DNA from: Streptomyces ambofaciens ATCC 23877
GTDB taxonomy: Bacteria > Actinomycetota > Actinomycetes > Streptomycetales > Streptomycetaceae
Length of the DNA stretch: 64,000 bases
Reading direction: 5' to 3'
Assembly: GCF_001267885.1 (NCBI RefSeq)
Contig: NZ_CP012382.1
Span: 2,405,001-2,469,000, forward strand
Of this stretch, positions 13,718-21,519 are shown in pieces. The translations under genes were made by a program, and so were the position numbers. The first letter of the stretch is position 1. Every line of letters begins with the position of its first letter. The notes under the pieces are model-generated. The model was not told the origin of the DNA, did no database searches, and saw only the letters and a program-made list of their open reading frames with translations.

Positions 13718-15451
13718 TCAGGCCCGCGTCCACCACACCGTCGTGTCGGCCGGCACCTTGGCCTCGCCGTCGGCTTCGGTCACCTCACCGCTGGCCAGCA
13801 GGACCCGGCCGTGGCTGGGCACCGTCACCGACTCGCCGGTGGTGTTGGCGACGCACACGAACTCGCCGCGCCGGAAGGCGACGACGCCCTCGGGGGCGCG
13901 CAGCCACTCCACGGTGTCGCCCGCGCCGAGGTCCGCGTGGTCGCGGCGGACGGCGAGCGCGGCGCGGTACAGCTCCAGGGTCGAGCCGCTCTCACCGGTC
14001 TGCGCCTCGACGCTCAGCTCGCCCCAGCCGGCCGGCTGCGGCAGCCAGCTGCCGCCGGCGCCGAAGCCGTACGACGAACCGGTGCGCGTCCAGGGGATCG
14101 GCACCCGGCAGCCGTCGCGGAAGCCGTCCTGGCCGGCGCCCCGGAAGTACGCCGGGTCCTGGCGCACCTCGTCGGGCAGGTCGACGACGTCCGGCAGGCC
14201 CAGCTCCTCGCCCTGGTAGACGTAGGCCGAGCCGGGCAGCGCCAGCATCAGCAGGGTCGCGGCCCTGGCCCGGCGCAGGCCGAGGTCCCGGTCGCCGGCC
14301 AGGCGGATCTGGGTGCCGAGTCCCGCCGGGTTGGCGAAGCGGGTGGCGTGCCGGGTGACGTCGTGGTTGGACAGCACCCAGGTGGCCGGGGCGCCGACCG
14401 GGCGCATGGCGTCCAGCGTGCGGTCGATGACCGTGCGCAGCTCCTCGGCGTCCCAGTGGGTGCCCAGGTACTGGAAGTTGAAGGCCTGGTGCAGCTCGTC
14501 GGGGCGAACGTAGTTCGCGGTGCGCTCGACGGTCGGGGTCCACGCCTCGGCGACGAAGATGCGCCCACCCGTCTCCCGCCCCCGCCCTTCCGCGGAAGGC
14601 CCTTCGGACCCCAGTGCATCCGCGTACTCGTCGAGGATCAGCCGCCACTGGCGGTAGATGTCGTGGACGCCGTCCTGGTCGAAGAAGGGCATGACATCGT
14701 TGCCCAGCAGCTTCAGCTGCTCGTGGGATCCAAGGTCGGGAAGCCCTTCGGCCTTCACCATGCCGTGGGCGACGTCGATGCGGAAACCGTCGACGCCCAT
14801 GTCCAGCCAGAAGCGCAGGATGGAGCGGAACTCGTCCCCGACGGCCGGGTGCTCCCAGTTGAAGTCGGGCTGCTCGGGGGCGAAGAGGTGCAGGTACCAC
14901 TCGCCGGGGGTGCCGTCGGGCTCCGTCACCCGGGTCCAGGCCGGGCCGCCGAAGATGGACTCCCAGTCGTTGGGGGGCAGCTCACCGTCGGCGCCCTTGC
15001 CGGGGCGGAAGTGGTAGCGGTCCCGGGAGGGGGAGCCGGGGCCCTCGGCGAGGGCGCGCTTGAACCACTCGTGCTGGTCGGAGGAGTGGTTCGGGACCAG
15101 GTCGACGATGATCCGCAGACCGAGCCCGTGGGCGTCGCGGATCAGCGCGTCGGCGTCGAGCAGGCTGCCGAACATGGGGTCGACGGCCCGGTAGTCGGCG
15201 ACGTCGTAACCGGCGTCCGCCTGCGGGGAGGCGTAGAAGGGGCTGAGCCACACGGCGTCCACGCCCAGGTCGCGCAGGTACGGCAGACGGGTGCGGACAC
15301 CCTCCAGGTCGCCCATGCCGTCGCCGTTGCTGTCGGCGAAGCTGCGCGGGTACACCTGGTAGATGACCGCGTCCCGCCACCAGTCGCGGCGCCCCGCGAC
15401 GGTGGCGGTGGCGGAGGTGGGGGCCGGTGCGGCGGAGTGCTGCTGGCTCAT
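13718..15451 (-). CDS. aglA: Intracellular alpha-glucosidase (GH13)
   Basis: This 577-residue GH13 enzyme has no signal peptide, so it should hydrolyse imported maltodextrins in the cytoplasm. It has [50 protein letters not shown] (nucleophile ~222), FVAEAW (acid/base ~300) and LSNHDVTRH (~360). The QPDFNWEHP block and domain order fit oligo-1,6-glucosidase and alpha-glucosidase. The length equals that remembered for S. coelicolor AglA, which occupies the same position after malEFG. ATG 15451 has AAGGACG upstream. A 122-bp gap with a strong hairpin separates it from malG, so it may be read through at lower level or have its own promoter. Confidence 0.92.
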   Translation of the reverse strand: MSQQHSAAPAPTSATATVAGRRDWWRDAVIYQVYPRSFADSNGDGMGDLEGVRTRLPYLRDLGVDAVWLSPFYASPQADAGYDVADYRAVDPMFGSLLDADALIRDAHGLGLRIIVDLVPNHSSDQHEWFKRALAEGPGSPSRDRYHFRPGKGADGELPPNDWESIFGGPAWTRVTEPDGTPGEWYLHLFAPEQPDFNWEHPAVGDEFRSILRFWLDMGVDGFRIDVAHGMVKAEGLPDLGSHEQLKLLGNDVMPFFDQDGVHDIYRQWRLILDEYADALGSEGPSAEGRGRETGGRIFVAEAWTPTVERTANYVRPDELHQAFNFQYLGTHWDAEELRTVIDRTLDAMRPVGAPATWVLSNHDVTRHATRFANPAGLGTQIRLAGDRDLGLRRARAATLLMLALPGSAYVYQGEELGLPDVVDLPDEVRQDPAYFRGAGQDGFRDGCRVPIPWTRTGSSYGFGAGGSWLPQPAGWGELSVEAQTGESGSTLELYRAALAVRRDHADLGAGDTVEWLRAPEGVVAFRRGEFVCVANTTGESVTVPSHGRVLLASGEVTEADGEAKVPADTTVWWTRA

Positions 15452-15515
15452 GGCGTCCTTGTGATGTGACGGGTTCCGGTCAGGAAGGCGTGGGTGGGGG
15501 TGACGGGGGGGGCGG

Positions 15516-15556
15516 CCGGCCGCGGTGCTGCGGGGTCGGATGGGCACCGCGGCCGG
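15516..15556 (-). terminator. Hairpin between malG and aglA
   Basis: CCGGCCGCGGTGC (15516-15528) pairs perfectly with 15544-15556 over a 15-nt loop. It is 18 bp after the malG stop and 65 bp before the aglA start. It may be a partial terminator or a 3'-end stabiliser. Confidence 0.65.
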
Positions 15557-15573
15557 ACGTTTCCGGTGGGGCG

Positions 15574-16488
15574 TCAGCCCTTCGTGCCGCCGGCGGTGAG
15601 GCCGGTCACCAGGTTCTTCTGCACGAGGTAGAAGAAGGCGGAGACGGGTATCGCGACGAGCACCGCGGTGGCGGCCATCAGGTGGCGCTGCGCGTCGTGC
15701 TCGCTGACGAAGCTCTGCAGACCGACCGCGAAGGTGTACTTCGTGTCGCTCAGCATGAACGTGGAGGCGAAGGCGACCTCGCCGAAGGCCGTGATGAAGC
15801 TGTAGAAGCCGGCGACCGCGAGGCCCGGCCGGGCCAGCGGCAGGATCAGCCGGAAGAAGGTCCCGAAGGGGCTCAGCCCGTCCACGCGTCCGGCCTCGTC
15901 GATCTCGAACGGGATCGTGTCGAAGTAGCCCTTGAGCAGCCAGGCGCAGTACGGCACCGCGGTCGAGCAGTAGACGAGGACCAGGCCGAGGTAGCTGTCG
16001 ACGAGCTGGAGCTCGGACAGGATCTGGTACATCGGCACGATCAGCACGGCGATGGGGAACATCTGGGTGACCAGGAGGACCCACATGAGCTTGCGGTAGC
16101 CCGGGAAGCGCATCCGCGAGACGGCGTAGCCGGTGGTGGCGGCGACCATCACGCCGATGACCGTGGTGCCCAGCGAGACGATCAGCGAGCTCTTCAGCCA
16201 GTCGAAGAAGTTCGTGTGCTGGAGCACGAACGCGTAGTTGTCCAGGGTCATCTTCGACCAGATGCCCCCGGGGTGCAGATAGTCGTCCTTGTCCGGGCCG
16301 AGCGACAGGTACACCAGCCAGGCGACCGGGAAGAGCGCGATCAGGCTGGCGACGGTCAGGATGCCGTGCGAGGCGAGGGACGCGGCGCGGCTGCGCTCGC
16401 CGCGGCCGCGCACCTTGCGCGGACGGGCGGCGGGCGCGGTTCCGGTCTGCTCGGCCGGGGCGTTCGCCGGGGCGGTCGTGGTGCTCAT
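15574..16488 (-). CDS. malG: Maltose/maltodextrin ABC transporter permease MalG
   Basis: This 304-residue inner-membrane permease has about six transmembrane helices after a ~40-residue cytoplasmic tail. The EAA loop that contacts the ATPase is present (FEIDEAGRVDGLSPFGTFFRLILPLARPGLAVA). It starts 13 bp after the malF stop, with CAGGAGCC as ribosome site, so the two are in one transcript. No ATPase gene is present here; in Streptomyces a shared ATPase (MsiK) encoded elsewhere powers such sugar importers. Confidence 0.93.
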   Translation of the reverse strand: MSTTTAPANAPAEQTGTAPAARPRKVRGRGERSRAASLASHGILTVASLIALFPVAWLVYLSLGPDKDDYLHPGGIWSKMTLDNYAFVLQHTNFFDWLKSSLIVSLGTTVIGVMVAATTGYAVSRMRFPGYRKLMWVLLVTQMFPIAVLIVPMYQILSELQLVDSYLGLVLVYCSTAVPYCAWLLKGYFDTIPFEIDEAGRVDGLSPFGTFFRLILPLARPGLAVAGFYSFITAFGEVAFASTFMLSDTKYTFAVGLQSFVSEHDAQRHLMAATAVLVAIPVSAFFYLVQKNLVTGLTAGGTKG

Positions 16489-16501
16489 GGTGGCTCCTGC
16501 C

Positions 16502-17506
16502 TCAGATCGCGAGCTGCTGCTCGTTGCGGTTCAGCCAGCGGCGGTAGAAGGAGGTGAAGACGATCAGGATGGCCAGCAGCAGGATGCCGTAGGCCGCGGA
16601 CTGCGCGAAGTCGCGCGGCTGCTGGCCGAAGCCCAGCTGGTACGCCCAGGTGACGAGGATCTGCGCCTCGGGGGCCGTGTTGCCGAACAGCAGGAAGATC
16701 ACGGCGAACTGGTTGAAGGTCCAGATGATGCCGAGCAGCACGACGGTGGAGCTGACCGACCTGAGGCCGGGCAGGGTGACGTAGCGGAAGCGCTGCCAGG
16801 CGCTCGCGCCGTCCATCTCGGCGGCCTCGTAGAGGCTGTTGTCGATGGACTGCAGGCCGCCGAGGAGCGAGACCATCATGAACGGCACACCGCACCAGGT
16901 GTTCACCATGATCGCGGAGAAGCGCTGCCAGAAGGTGTCCTCCAGCCACGCCGGGGTCGGCAGGTGCAGCCAGTCCAGGGCGGAGTTGACGATGCCGGCG
17001 TCGGCGAGCATGAAGCGCCAGCCGAAGACGGTCACGAAGGTGGGCACGGCCCACGGCAGGACCAGGATCAGCCGGTAGAGGGTCCGGCCGCGCAGCTTCT
17101 GGTTGAGCAGCAGGGCGAGGCCGAGGCCGATGAAGAAGTGCAGGCCGACGCAGACCGCCGTCCACACGATGGTCCAGATGAAGTGGGACCAGAAGCGGTC
17201 GTAGGCGGTCGGGCCCCACAGGATGTCGGCGTAGTTGTCCAGGCCGACGAACTTGTAGGTGGCCTCGATCTCGTTGACGCCGATCGTGCGCCCCGTGTTG
17301 AGGCTGTTGGCGTCGGTGAGGGTGAGGTACAGGCCGTACCCGAGCGGGTACAGCACGAGGACGCCGATCACGACGGCCACCGGCGCGATCATGGCGTAGG
17401 CGTACCAGTGCTTCTGGTAGCCGTCTTTGAGACGCCGGCCGAGGCCGGGCCGCGGGGTGCGGTCACCGCGGCGCTTGCCGGTCGCGCGGTCGATGGCGAC
17501 TGTCAT
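16502..17506 (-). CDS. malF: Maltose/maltodextrin ABC transporter permease MalF
   Basis: This 334-residue membrane protein has about six transmembrane segments and the EAA loop EAAEMDGASAWQRFRYVTLPG. It pairs with MalG to form the channel through which MalE delivers maltodextrin. ATG 17506 follows GAAGGTGTCG. The gene is 114 bp after malE, across a long hairpin that probably makes malF/malG expression lower than malE. It lacks the large periplasmic P2 loop of enteric MalF, as is normal for actinobacteria. Confidence 0.93.
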   Translation of the reverse strand: MTVAIDRATGKRRGDRTPRPGLGRRLKDGYQKHWYAYAMIAPVAVVIGVLVLYPLGYGLYLTLTDANSLNTGRTIGVNEIEATYKFVGLDNYADILWGPTAYDRFWSHFIWTIVWTAVCVGLHFFIGLGLALLLNQKLRGRTLYRLILVLPWAVPTFVTVFGWRFMLADAGIVNSALDWLHLPTPAWLEDTFWQRFSAIMVNTWCGVPFMMVSLLGGLQSIDNSLYEAAEMDGASAWQRFRYVTLPGLRSVSSTVVLLGIIWTFNQFAVIFLLFGNTAPEAQILVTWAYQLGFGQQPRDFAQSAAYGILLLAILIVFTSFYRRWLNRNEQQLAI

Positions 17507-17570
17507 GGTTCGACACCTTCGGATGCATCGGGACGAGCGGGAGGTTCGAGGGGTGCGGCGCTCAGGCCGG

Positions 17571-17613
17571 TGGCCGCCGGGTCCCTCCCCTCCGGTGGGG
17601 GACCCGGCGGCCA
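17571..17613 (-). terminator. Hairpin between malE and malF
   Basis: A perfect 15-bp stem (17571-17585 with 17599-17613) with 13-nt loop begins 7 bp after the malE stop. It is placed like the structures that protect malE mRNA in other bacteria, so it may act as an attenuator and 3' stabiliser rather than a full terminator. Confidence 0.75.
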
Positions 17614-17620
17614 CGCGGAC

Positions 17621-18892
17621 TCACTTGCTGAAGTCCGGCACCAGCTTCGCGATCGCGGTCTCGGCGTCGCCCAGACCCTCGTCCAGGGACTTCTTGCCGC
17701 CGGCGATCTGCGGCAGCTGCTCGTCGAGCGGGGTCCACAGCGAGCCGTACTCCGGCAGCGCCGGGCGCGGCTGGGCGGCGGGCAGGACCGTCTGGTAGCC
17801 GGCGATGCCCGGGTCGGCCTTGACCTTGTCGGTGTAGGCGTCGTCGCGGGTGGGCAGCGTGGAGTTCTTCAGGGCGATGGTCTCCTGGGACTTCGCCGAG
17901 GTCATGAAGTTGACCAGCTTCAGCGCGGCTTCCTGGTGGGCCTTGTCCGAGCCGGCGTAGACCGACAGGTTGTGGCCTCCGGTCGGCGCGCCGGCCTTGC
18001 CGGTGGAGCCGGCCGGGACGGTGGCGATGCCCAGGTTGCTCTTGTCCTTGAAGGCGGAGCCCGCGTAGAAGTTGGTGATCTCCCACGGGCCCTGGATGAT
18101 CGAGGCCACCTTGCCGCTGACGAACGCCTCCTGGATGTGGGCGTAGGCGTCGGCGGTGGTGTCGGCCTTGTGCAGGCCCTTGCCGTCGAACAGGCCCTGC
18201 CAGGTGCCGTAGGCCTTCTTGGCCTCGGGCGAGTTCACGGTGATCTTCTTGCCGTCGGCGTCGACCGTGTCGGTGCCCTCGCCGTACAGGAACGGCTGCC
18301 CGTAGTAGCCGGCCGTGGAGCCCCAGTAGCCGTCGGCGCCGGTCTTGTCCTTGATGGTGGCGGCGGCCTTCTTCAGGTCGTCCCAGGTCTTGGGGACCTC
18401 GACGCCGGCCTTCTCGAACAGGGCCTTGTTGTAGACGAGGGCGAGGGTGTCGGTGACCAGCGGGACGCCGTAGGTCTTGCCCTCGTACTTGGCCTGCTCG
18501 ATCAGGTTGGGCTGGAACTTCGCCTGGTCGGCGAGGGCCTCGGTGCCGTCCAGCGGCAGGAAGAAGCCCTTCTTGGCGAAGGCGGGGGTCCAGCCCACCT
18601 CGGAGCGCAGCACGTCGGGGGCACCCTTGGAACCGGCGGCGGTGTCGAACTTGTTCTGCGCCTGGTCGAAGGGGACGTTGACGAAGTTGACCTTGACGTC
18701 CTTGTTGGCGGCCTCGAACTCCTGGACCAGGGCCTTGTAGGTCGGCGCCTCGTTGGTCGCGTTGGAGGTGTCCCAGTAAGTGATGGTGACCGGTCCGCCG
18801 GACTCGCTGTCGCTGTCGCCGTCCCCGCCGCACGCCGTCGCCGCGAGGGCGAGGGACGCCACCAGAGCGGTGGCCGCTATGCCACGCCGCAT
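17621..18892 (-). CDS. malE: Maltose/maltodextrin-binding lipoprotein MalE
   Basis: This 423-residue extracellular solute-binding protein (family 1) has a lipobox LAATAC with Cys at residue 21 followed by an acidic Gly/Ser tether. The body begins PVTITYWDTSNATNEAPTYKALVQEFE, typical of this family. It captures maltodextrin at the outer face of the membrane and passes it to MalF/MalG. The ATG has an excellent ribosome site (CAAGGAGAACTC). It is first in malEFG and divergent from malR. The CTTGCA-N9-TGCAAG repeat lies ~130 bp upstream of the start. Confidence 0.94.
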   Translation of the reverse strand: MRRGIAATALVASLALAATACGGDGDSDSESGGPVTITYWDTSNATNEAPTYKALVQEFEAANKDVKVNFVNVPFDQAQNKFDTAAGSKGAPDVLRSEVGWTPAFAKKGFFLPLDGTEALADQAKFQPNLIEQAKYEGKTYGVPLVTDTLALVYNKALFEKAGVEVPKTWDDLKKAAATIKDKTGADGYWGSTAGYYGQPFLYGEGTDTVDADGKKITVNSPEAKKAYGTWQGLFDGKGLHKADTTADAYAHIQEAFVSGKVASIIQGPWEITNFYAGSAFKDKSNLGIATVPAGSTGKAGAPTGGHNLSVYAGSDKAHQEAALKLVNFMTSAKSQETIALKNSTLPTRDDAYTDKVKADPGIAGYQTVLPAAQPRPALPEYGSLWTPLDEQLPQIAGGKKSLDEGLGDAETAIAKLVPDFSK

Positions 18893-19024
18893 GAGTTCTC
18901 CTTGAGGGTGAAAGCCCGTGTGGTGCAGGGTGCGGGCCCGTCCGCCGCTCCTGCCGACACCGACCGCGTCACTGCCGCCGTCGGGCGACGTGAACGTAAC
19001 AGCGTTGTAAGCACGGCGAAAGGT

Positions 19025-19045
19025 CTTGCAGCAAAAAAGTGCAAG
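19025..19045. promoter_or_regulatory. Candidate MalR operator for malE
   Basis: CTTGCA (19025-19030) and TGCAAG (19040-19045) form a perfect 6-bp inverted repeat with 9-bp spacer in the 378-bp gap between divergent malE and malR. The core is shared with the malR-proximal site and with the sites before both extracellular amylase genes. Confidence 0.7.
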
Positions 19046-19131
19046 AGATCTCCGAAGTTATCCGTGCGTGACCTGTTGGCGACCGTCGTGAGACGCTTGT
19101 TTACGGGGGCCGAGCGGTATCGGGCCGGTTG

Positions 19132-19154
19132 TGCAAGACTCTGCAAGCTCTTGC
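19132..19154. promoter_or_regulatory. Candidate MalR operator for malR
   Basis: TGCAAG occurs at 19132 and again at 19142, exactly 10 bp apart. The second copy overlaps a palindrome, GCAAG-CT-CTTGC (19143-19154). It lies ~120 bp before GTG 19271 and 24 bp before the alternative ATG 19178, so it could give autoregulation. Confidence 0.65.
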
Positions 19155-19270
19155 CGCCACTTTCTCGAGGGAGCGCGATGACGCAGCAGCCGGCGCCGGG
19201 CCGTCCAACAGGCCGTCCACGGCGCCCGATCGGTGTGCAAGGCGGCGGCCGACAGGTACAGTCCACCCCT

Positions 19271-20305
19271 GTGACCACACGGCTTGCCGACATCGCCGCT
19301 CAGGCGGGCGTGAGCGAAGCGACCGTCAGCCGCGTCCTCAACGGGAAGCCGGGCGTCGCCGCCACCACCCGCCAGTCCGTGCTCGCCGCGCTCGACGTGC
19401 TGGGCTACGAGCGTCCGGTGCGGCTGCGGCAGCGCAGCGAGGGCCTGGTGGGGCTGATCACCCCGGAGCTGGAGAACCCGATATTCCCGGCGCTCGCCCA
19501 GGTCATCGGCCAGGCGCTGACCCGCCAGGGCTACACGCCGGTGCTCGCCACCCAGACCCCGGGCGGGTCGACGGAGGACGAGCTGACGGAGATGCTGGTC
19601 GACCGCGGGGTCGCGGGCATCATCTACGTCTCGGGGCTGCACGCCGACACCACCGCCGACATGCAGCGCTACGAGCGGCTGCGCGCGCAGGGCGTGCCCT
19701 TCGTCCTCGTCGACGGTTTCTCGTCGAAGGTGCAGGCGCCGTTCATCTCCCCCGACGACCGCGCCGCGATGAGCCTCGCCGTCACGCACCTCGTCTCGCT
19801 CGGTCACACCCGCATCGGGCTGGCCCTCGGGCCGAAGCGGTTCGTGCCCGTGCAGCGCAAGATCGAGGGGTTCGTCCGTACGGTCCAGGAGCAGCTGGAC
19901 CTGAGCCCCGAGACGGTGGAGAAGGAGCTCGTCCAGCACTCCCTCTACACCCTGGAGGGCGGCCAGGCGGCGGCCACCGCGCTCATCGAGCGCGACTGCA
20001 CCGCGGTGGTCTGCGCCAGCGACATGATGGCGCTGGGCGCGATACGGGCGGCCCGCCAGCGCGGCCTGGACGTGCCCAAGGACGTCTCGGTCGTCGGCTT
20101 CGACGACTCGCCGCTGATCGCCTTCACCGACCCGCCGCTGACGACCGTCCGCAAGCCGGTCCCGGCGATGGGGCAGGCGGCGGTGCGCACCCTGCTGGAG
20201 GAGATCGGCGGGACGCCCGCGCCGCACAGCGAGTTCGTGTTCATGCCGGAACTGGTGGTGCGCGGTTCGACGGCGTCGGCGCCGGGCGAGCGGAACCGTG
20301 CCTGA
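19271..20305 (+). CDS. malR: LacI-family maltose regulator MalR
   Basis: This 344-residue repressor has an N-terminal LacI helix-turn-helix (TTRLADIAAQAGVSEATVSRVLNGKPGVA) and a periplasmic-binding-protein-like effector domain (VGLITPELENPIFP ... SVVGFDDSPL). It is divergent from malE, as in S. coelicolor, where MalR represses malEFG and maltose relieves this. GTG 19271 gives the length I remember for that orthologue. An in-frame ATG at 19178 with GAGGGAGCG before it would add 31 residues and has a better ribosome site, so the start is open. The window suggests a regulon including both secreted amylase genes. Confidence 0.92.
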   Translation: MTTRLADIAAQAGVSEATVSRVLNGKPGVAATTRQSVLAALDVLGYERPVRLRQRSEGLVGLITPELENPIFPALAQVIGQALTRQGYTPVLATQTPGGSTEDELTEMLVDRGVAGIIYVSGLHADTTADMQRYERLRAQGVPFVLVDGFSSKVQAPFISPDDRAAMSLAVTHLVSLGHTRIGLALGPKRFVPVQRKIEGFVRTVQEQLDLSPETVEKELVQHSLYTLEGGQAAATALIERDCTAVVCASDMMALGAIRAARQRGLDVPKDVSVVGFDDSPLIAFTDPPLTTVRKPVPAMGQAAVRTLLEEIGGTPAPHSEFVFMPELVVRGSTASAPGERNRA

Positions 20306-20383
20306 CTCCACCCGTAGTGGCCGGATGCGGCTCGGATCCTCCCGGGGGATGATCGGTGGGACAGGGCTTTTCTGGCAGACTTC

Positions 20384-21250
20384 ATGCCTATGGGTGACGT
20401 GACCGTGAGGACTCCGGAACGCCGGGAAGAGGGCGTTCCGCACCCCGTCACGGAGGAGACGGGGCGGGGCCTCCTGCGCCGGCTCCGCGCACCGCGTCGG
20501 CCCCGGCTGTGGTTCGAGATCCTGCTGATCGCGCTCAGTTACTGGACGTACTCCCTCATCCGCAACGCGGTACCGGAGCAGCGGACCCAGGCACTGCGCA
20601 ACGCGGACTGGATCTGGCGCGCCGAACAGCAACTCGGCGTCGCCGTCGAACAGTCGGTGAACCATGCCGTGAACTCGGTGACTTGGCTGGTCGTCGGCAT
20701 GAACTACTACTACGCCACGCTGCACTTCGTGGTGACGCTGGGTGTGCTCGTGTGGCTGTACCGCAGTCATCCCGGGCGGTACGCGGCGACCCGGCTGGTC
20801 CTCTTCGCGACCACGGGTGTCGCCCTGGTCGGCTACTACCTGTATCCGCTGGCCCCGCCGCGTCTGATGAACGGCGGGCACTTCATCGACACCGTGATGG
20901 TCCACGAGACGTGGGGGTCGATGGCCTCCGGGGACCTGAAGAACATGTCGAACCAGTACGCGGCGATGCCGTCGATGCACATCGGGTGGTCGGTGTGGTG
21001 CGGGCTGACGATCTTCGTGCTGGCGTCGGTGCCGTGGGTGCGGGTGCTGGGGCTGCTCTATCCGGCGCTCACGCTCGTGGTGATCGTCGCCACGGCCAAC
21101 CACTTCTGGCTCGACGCGGTGGGCGGCGTGCTGTGTCTGGGGTTCGGGTACGCGGTGGCGGGACTCTGGTACGGGGCGCTGCCGCACGCGCTGCCCAGGT
21201 CGGTACCGGGGGCGGAGCGGCGGAGGGCGTGGCTGCCCACGCGGGCGTAG
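20384..21250 (+). CDS. PAP2-superfamily integral membrane protein
   Basis: This 288-residue protein has about six transmembrane helices and the PAP2_3-type active-site pattern: YPLAPPRLM, then MPSMHIGWSVW with the catalytic His, then ANHFWLDAVGG. Related enzymes are phosphatidic-acid phosphatases or inositol-phosphoceramide-synthase-like phosphotransferases acting on lipid head groups. The substrate cannot be told. Two ATGs (20384 and 20390) are possible; a CAGACT sequence just upstream would suit a leaderless start at the second. It lies between malR and glnE, but is not clearly linked to either. Confidence 0.85.
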   Translation: MPMGDVTVRTPERREEGVPHPVTEETGRGLLRRLRAPRRPRLWFEILLIALSYWTYSLIRNAVPEQRTQALRNADWIWRAEQQLGVAVEQSVNHAVNSVTWLVVGMNYYYATLHFVVTLGVLVWLYRSHPGRYAATRLVLFATTGVALVGYYLYPLAPPRLMNGGHFIDTVMVHETWGSMASGDLKNMSNQYAAMPSMHIGWSVWCGLTIFVLASVPWVRVLGLLYPALTLVVIVATANHFWLDAVGGVLCLGFGYAVAGLWYGALPHALPRSVPGAERRRAWLPTRA

Positions 21251-21265
21251 ACGCGTCGGGCACGG

Positions 21266-21302
21266 GTGCCGACGTCGGCACGAGCACGGTCGGCACGAGC
21301 AA
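21266..21302. repeat. 16-bp palindrome and 13-bp direct repeat in the PAP2-glnE gap
   Basis: GTGCCGACGTCGGCAC (21266-21281) is a perfect 16-bp palindrome. GTCGGCACGAGCA is then repeated at 21274-21286 and 21290-21302. They lie 16 bp after the PAP2 stop in a 269-bp gap between convergent genes. A short hairpin terminator or a protein site is possible. I see no gene in the rest of the gap. Confidence 0.4.
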
Positions 21303-21519
21303 GGACCAGGTGACCTCCGGTGGCCGCGCACGGCAGGCCAGCCCCACTCCCGCCCGGCGCGGTCCGCCGTACGTCCCCCGCGCGCCGCGTCGTCCGCGGC
21401 AGGCGGCCGGGGCGTCCGGCGCGGGTGCCGTACCCGGTACGGGCGCGGGCACAGGGCCCGCTTGCGTGCCGCGCGGGGCGGGTCTCCTCGGTCGGGGGCC
21501 CGGTGCGGGCACCGTCGGG

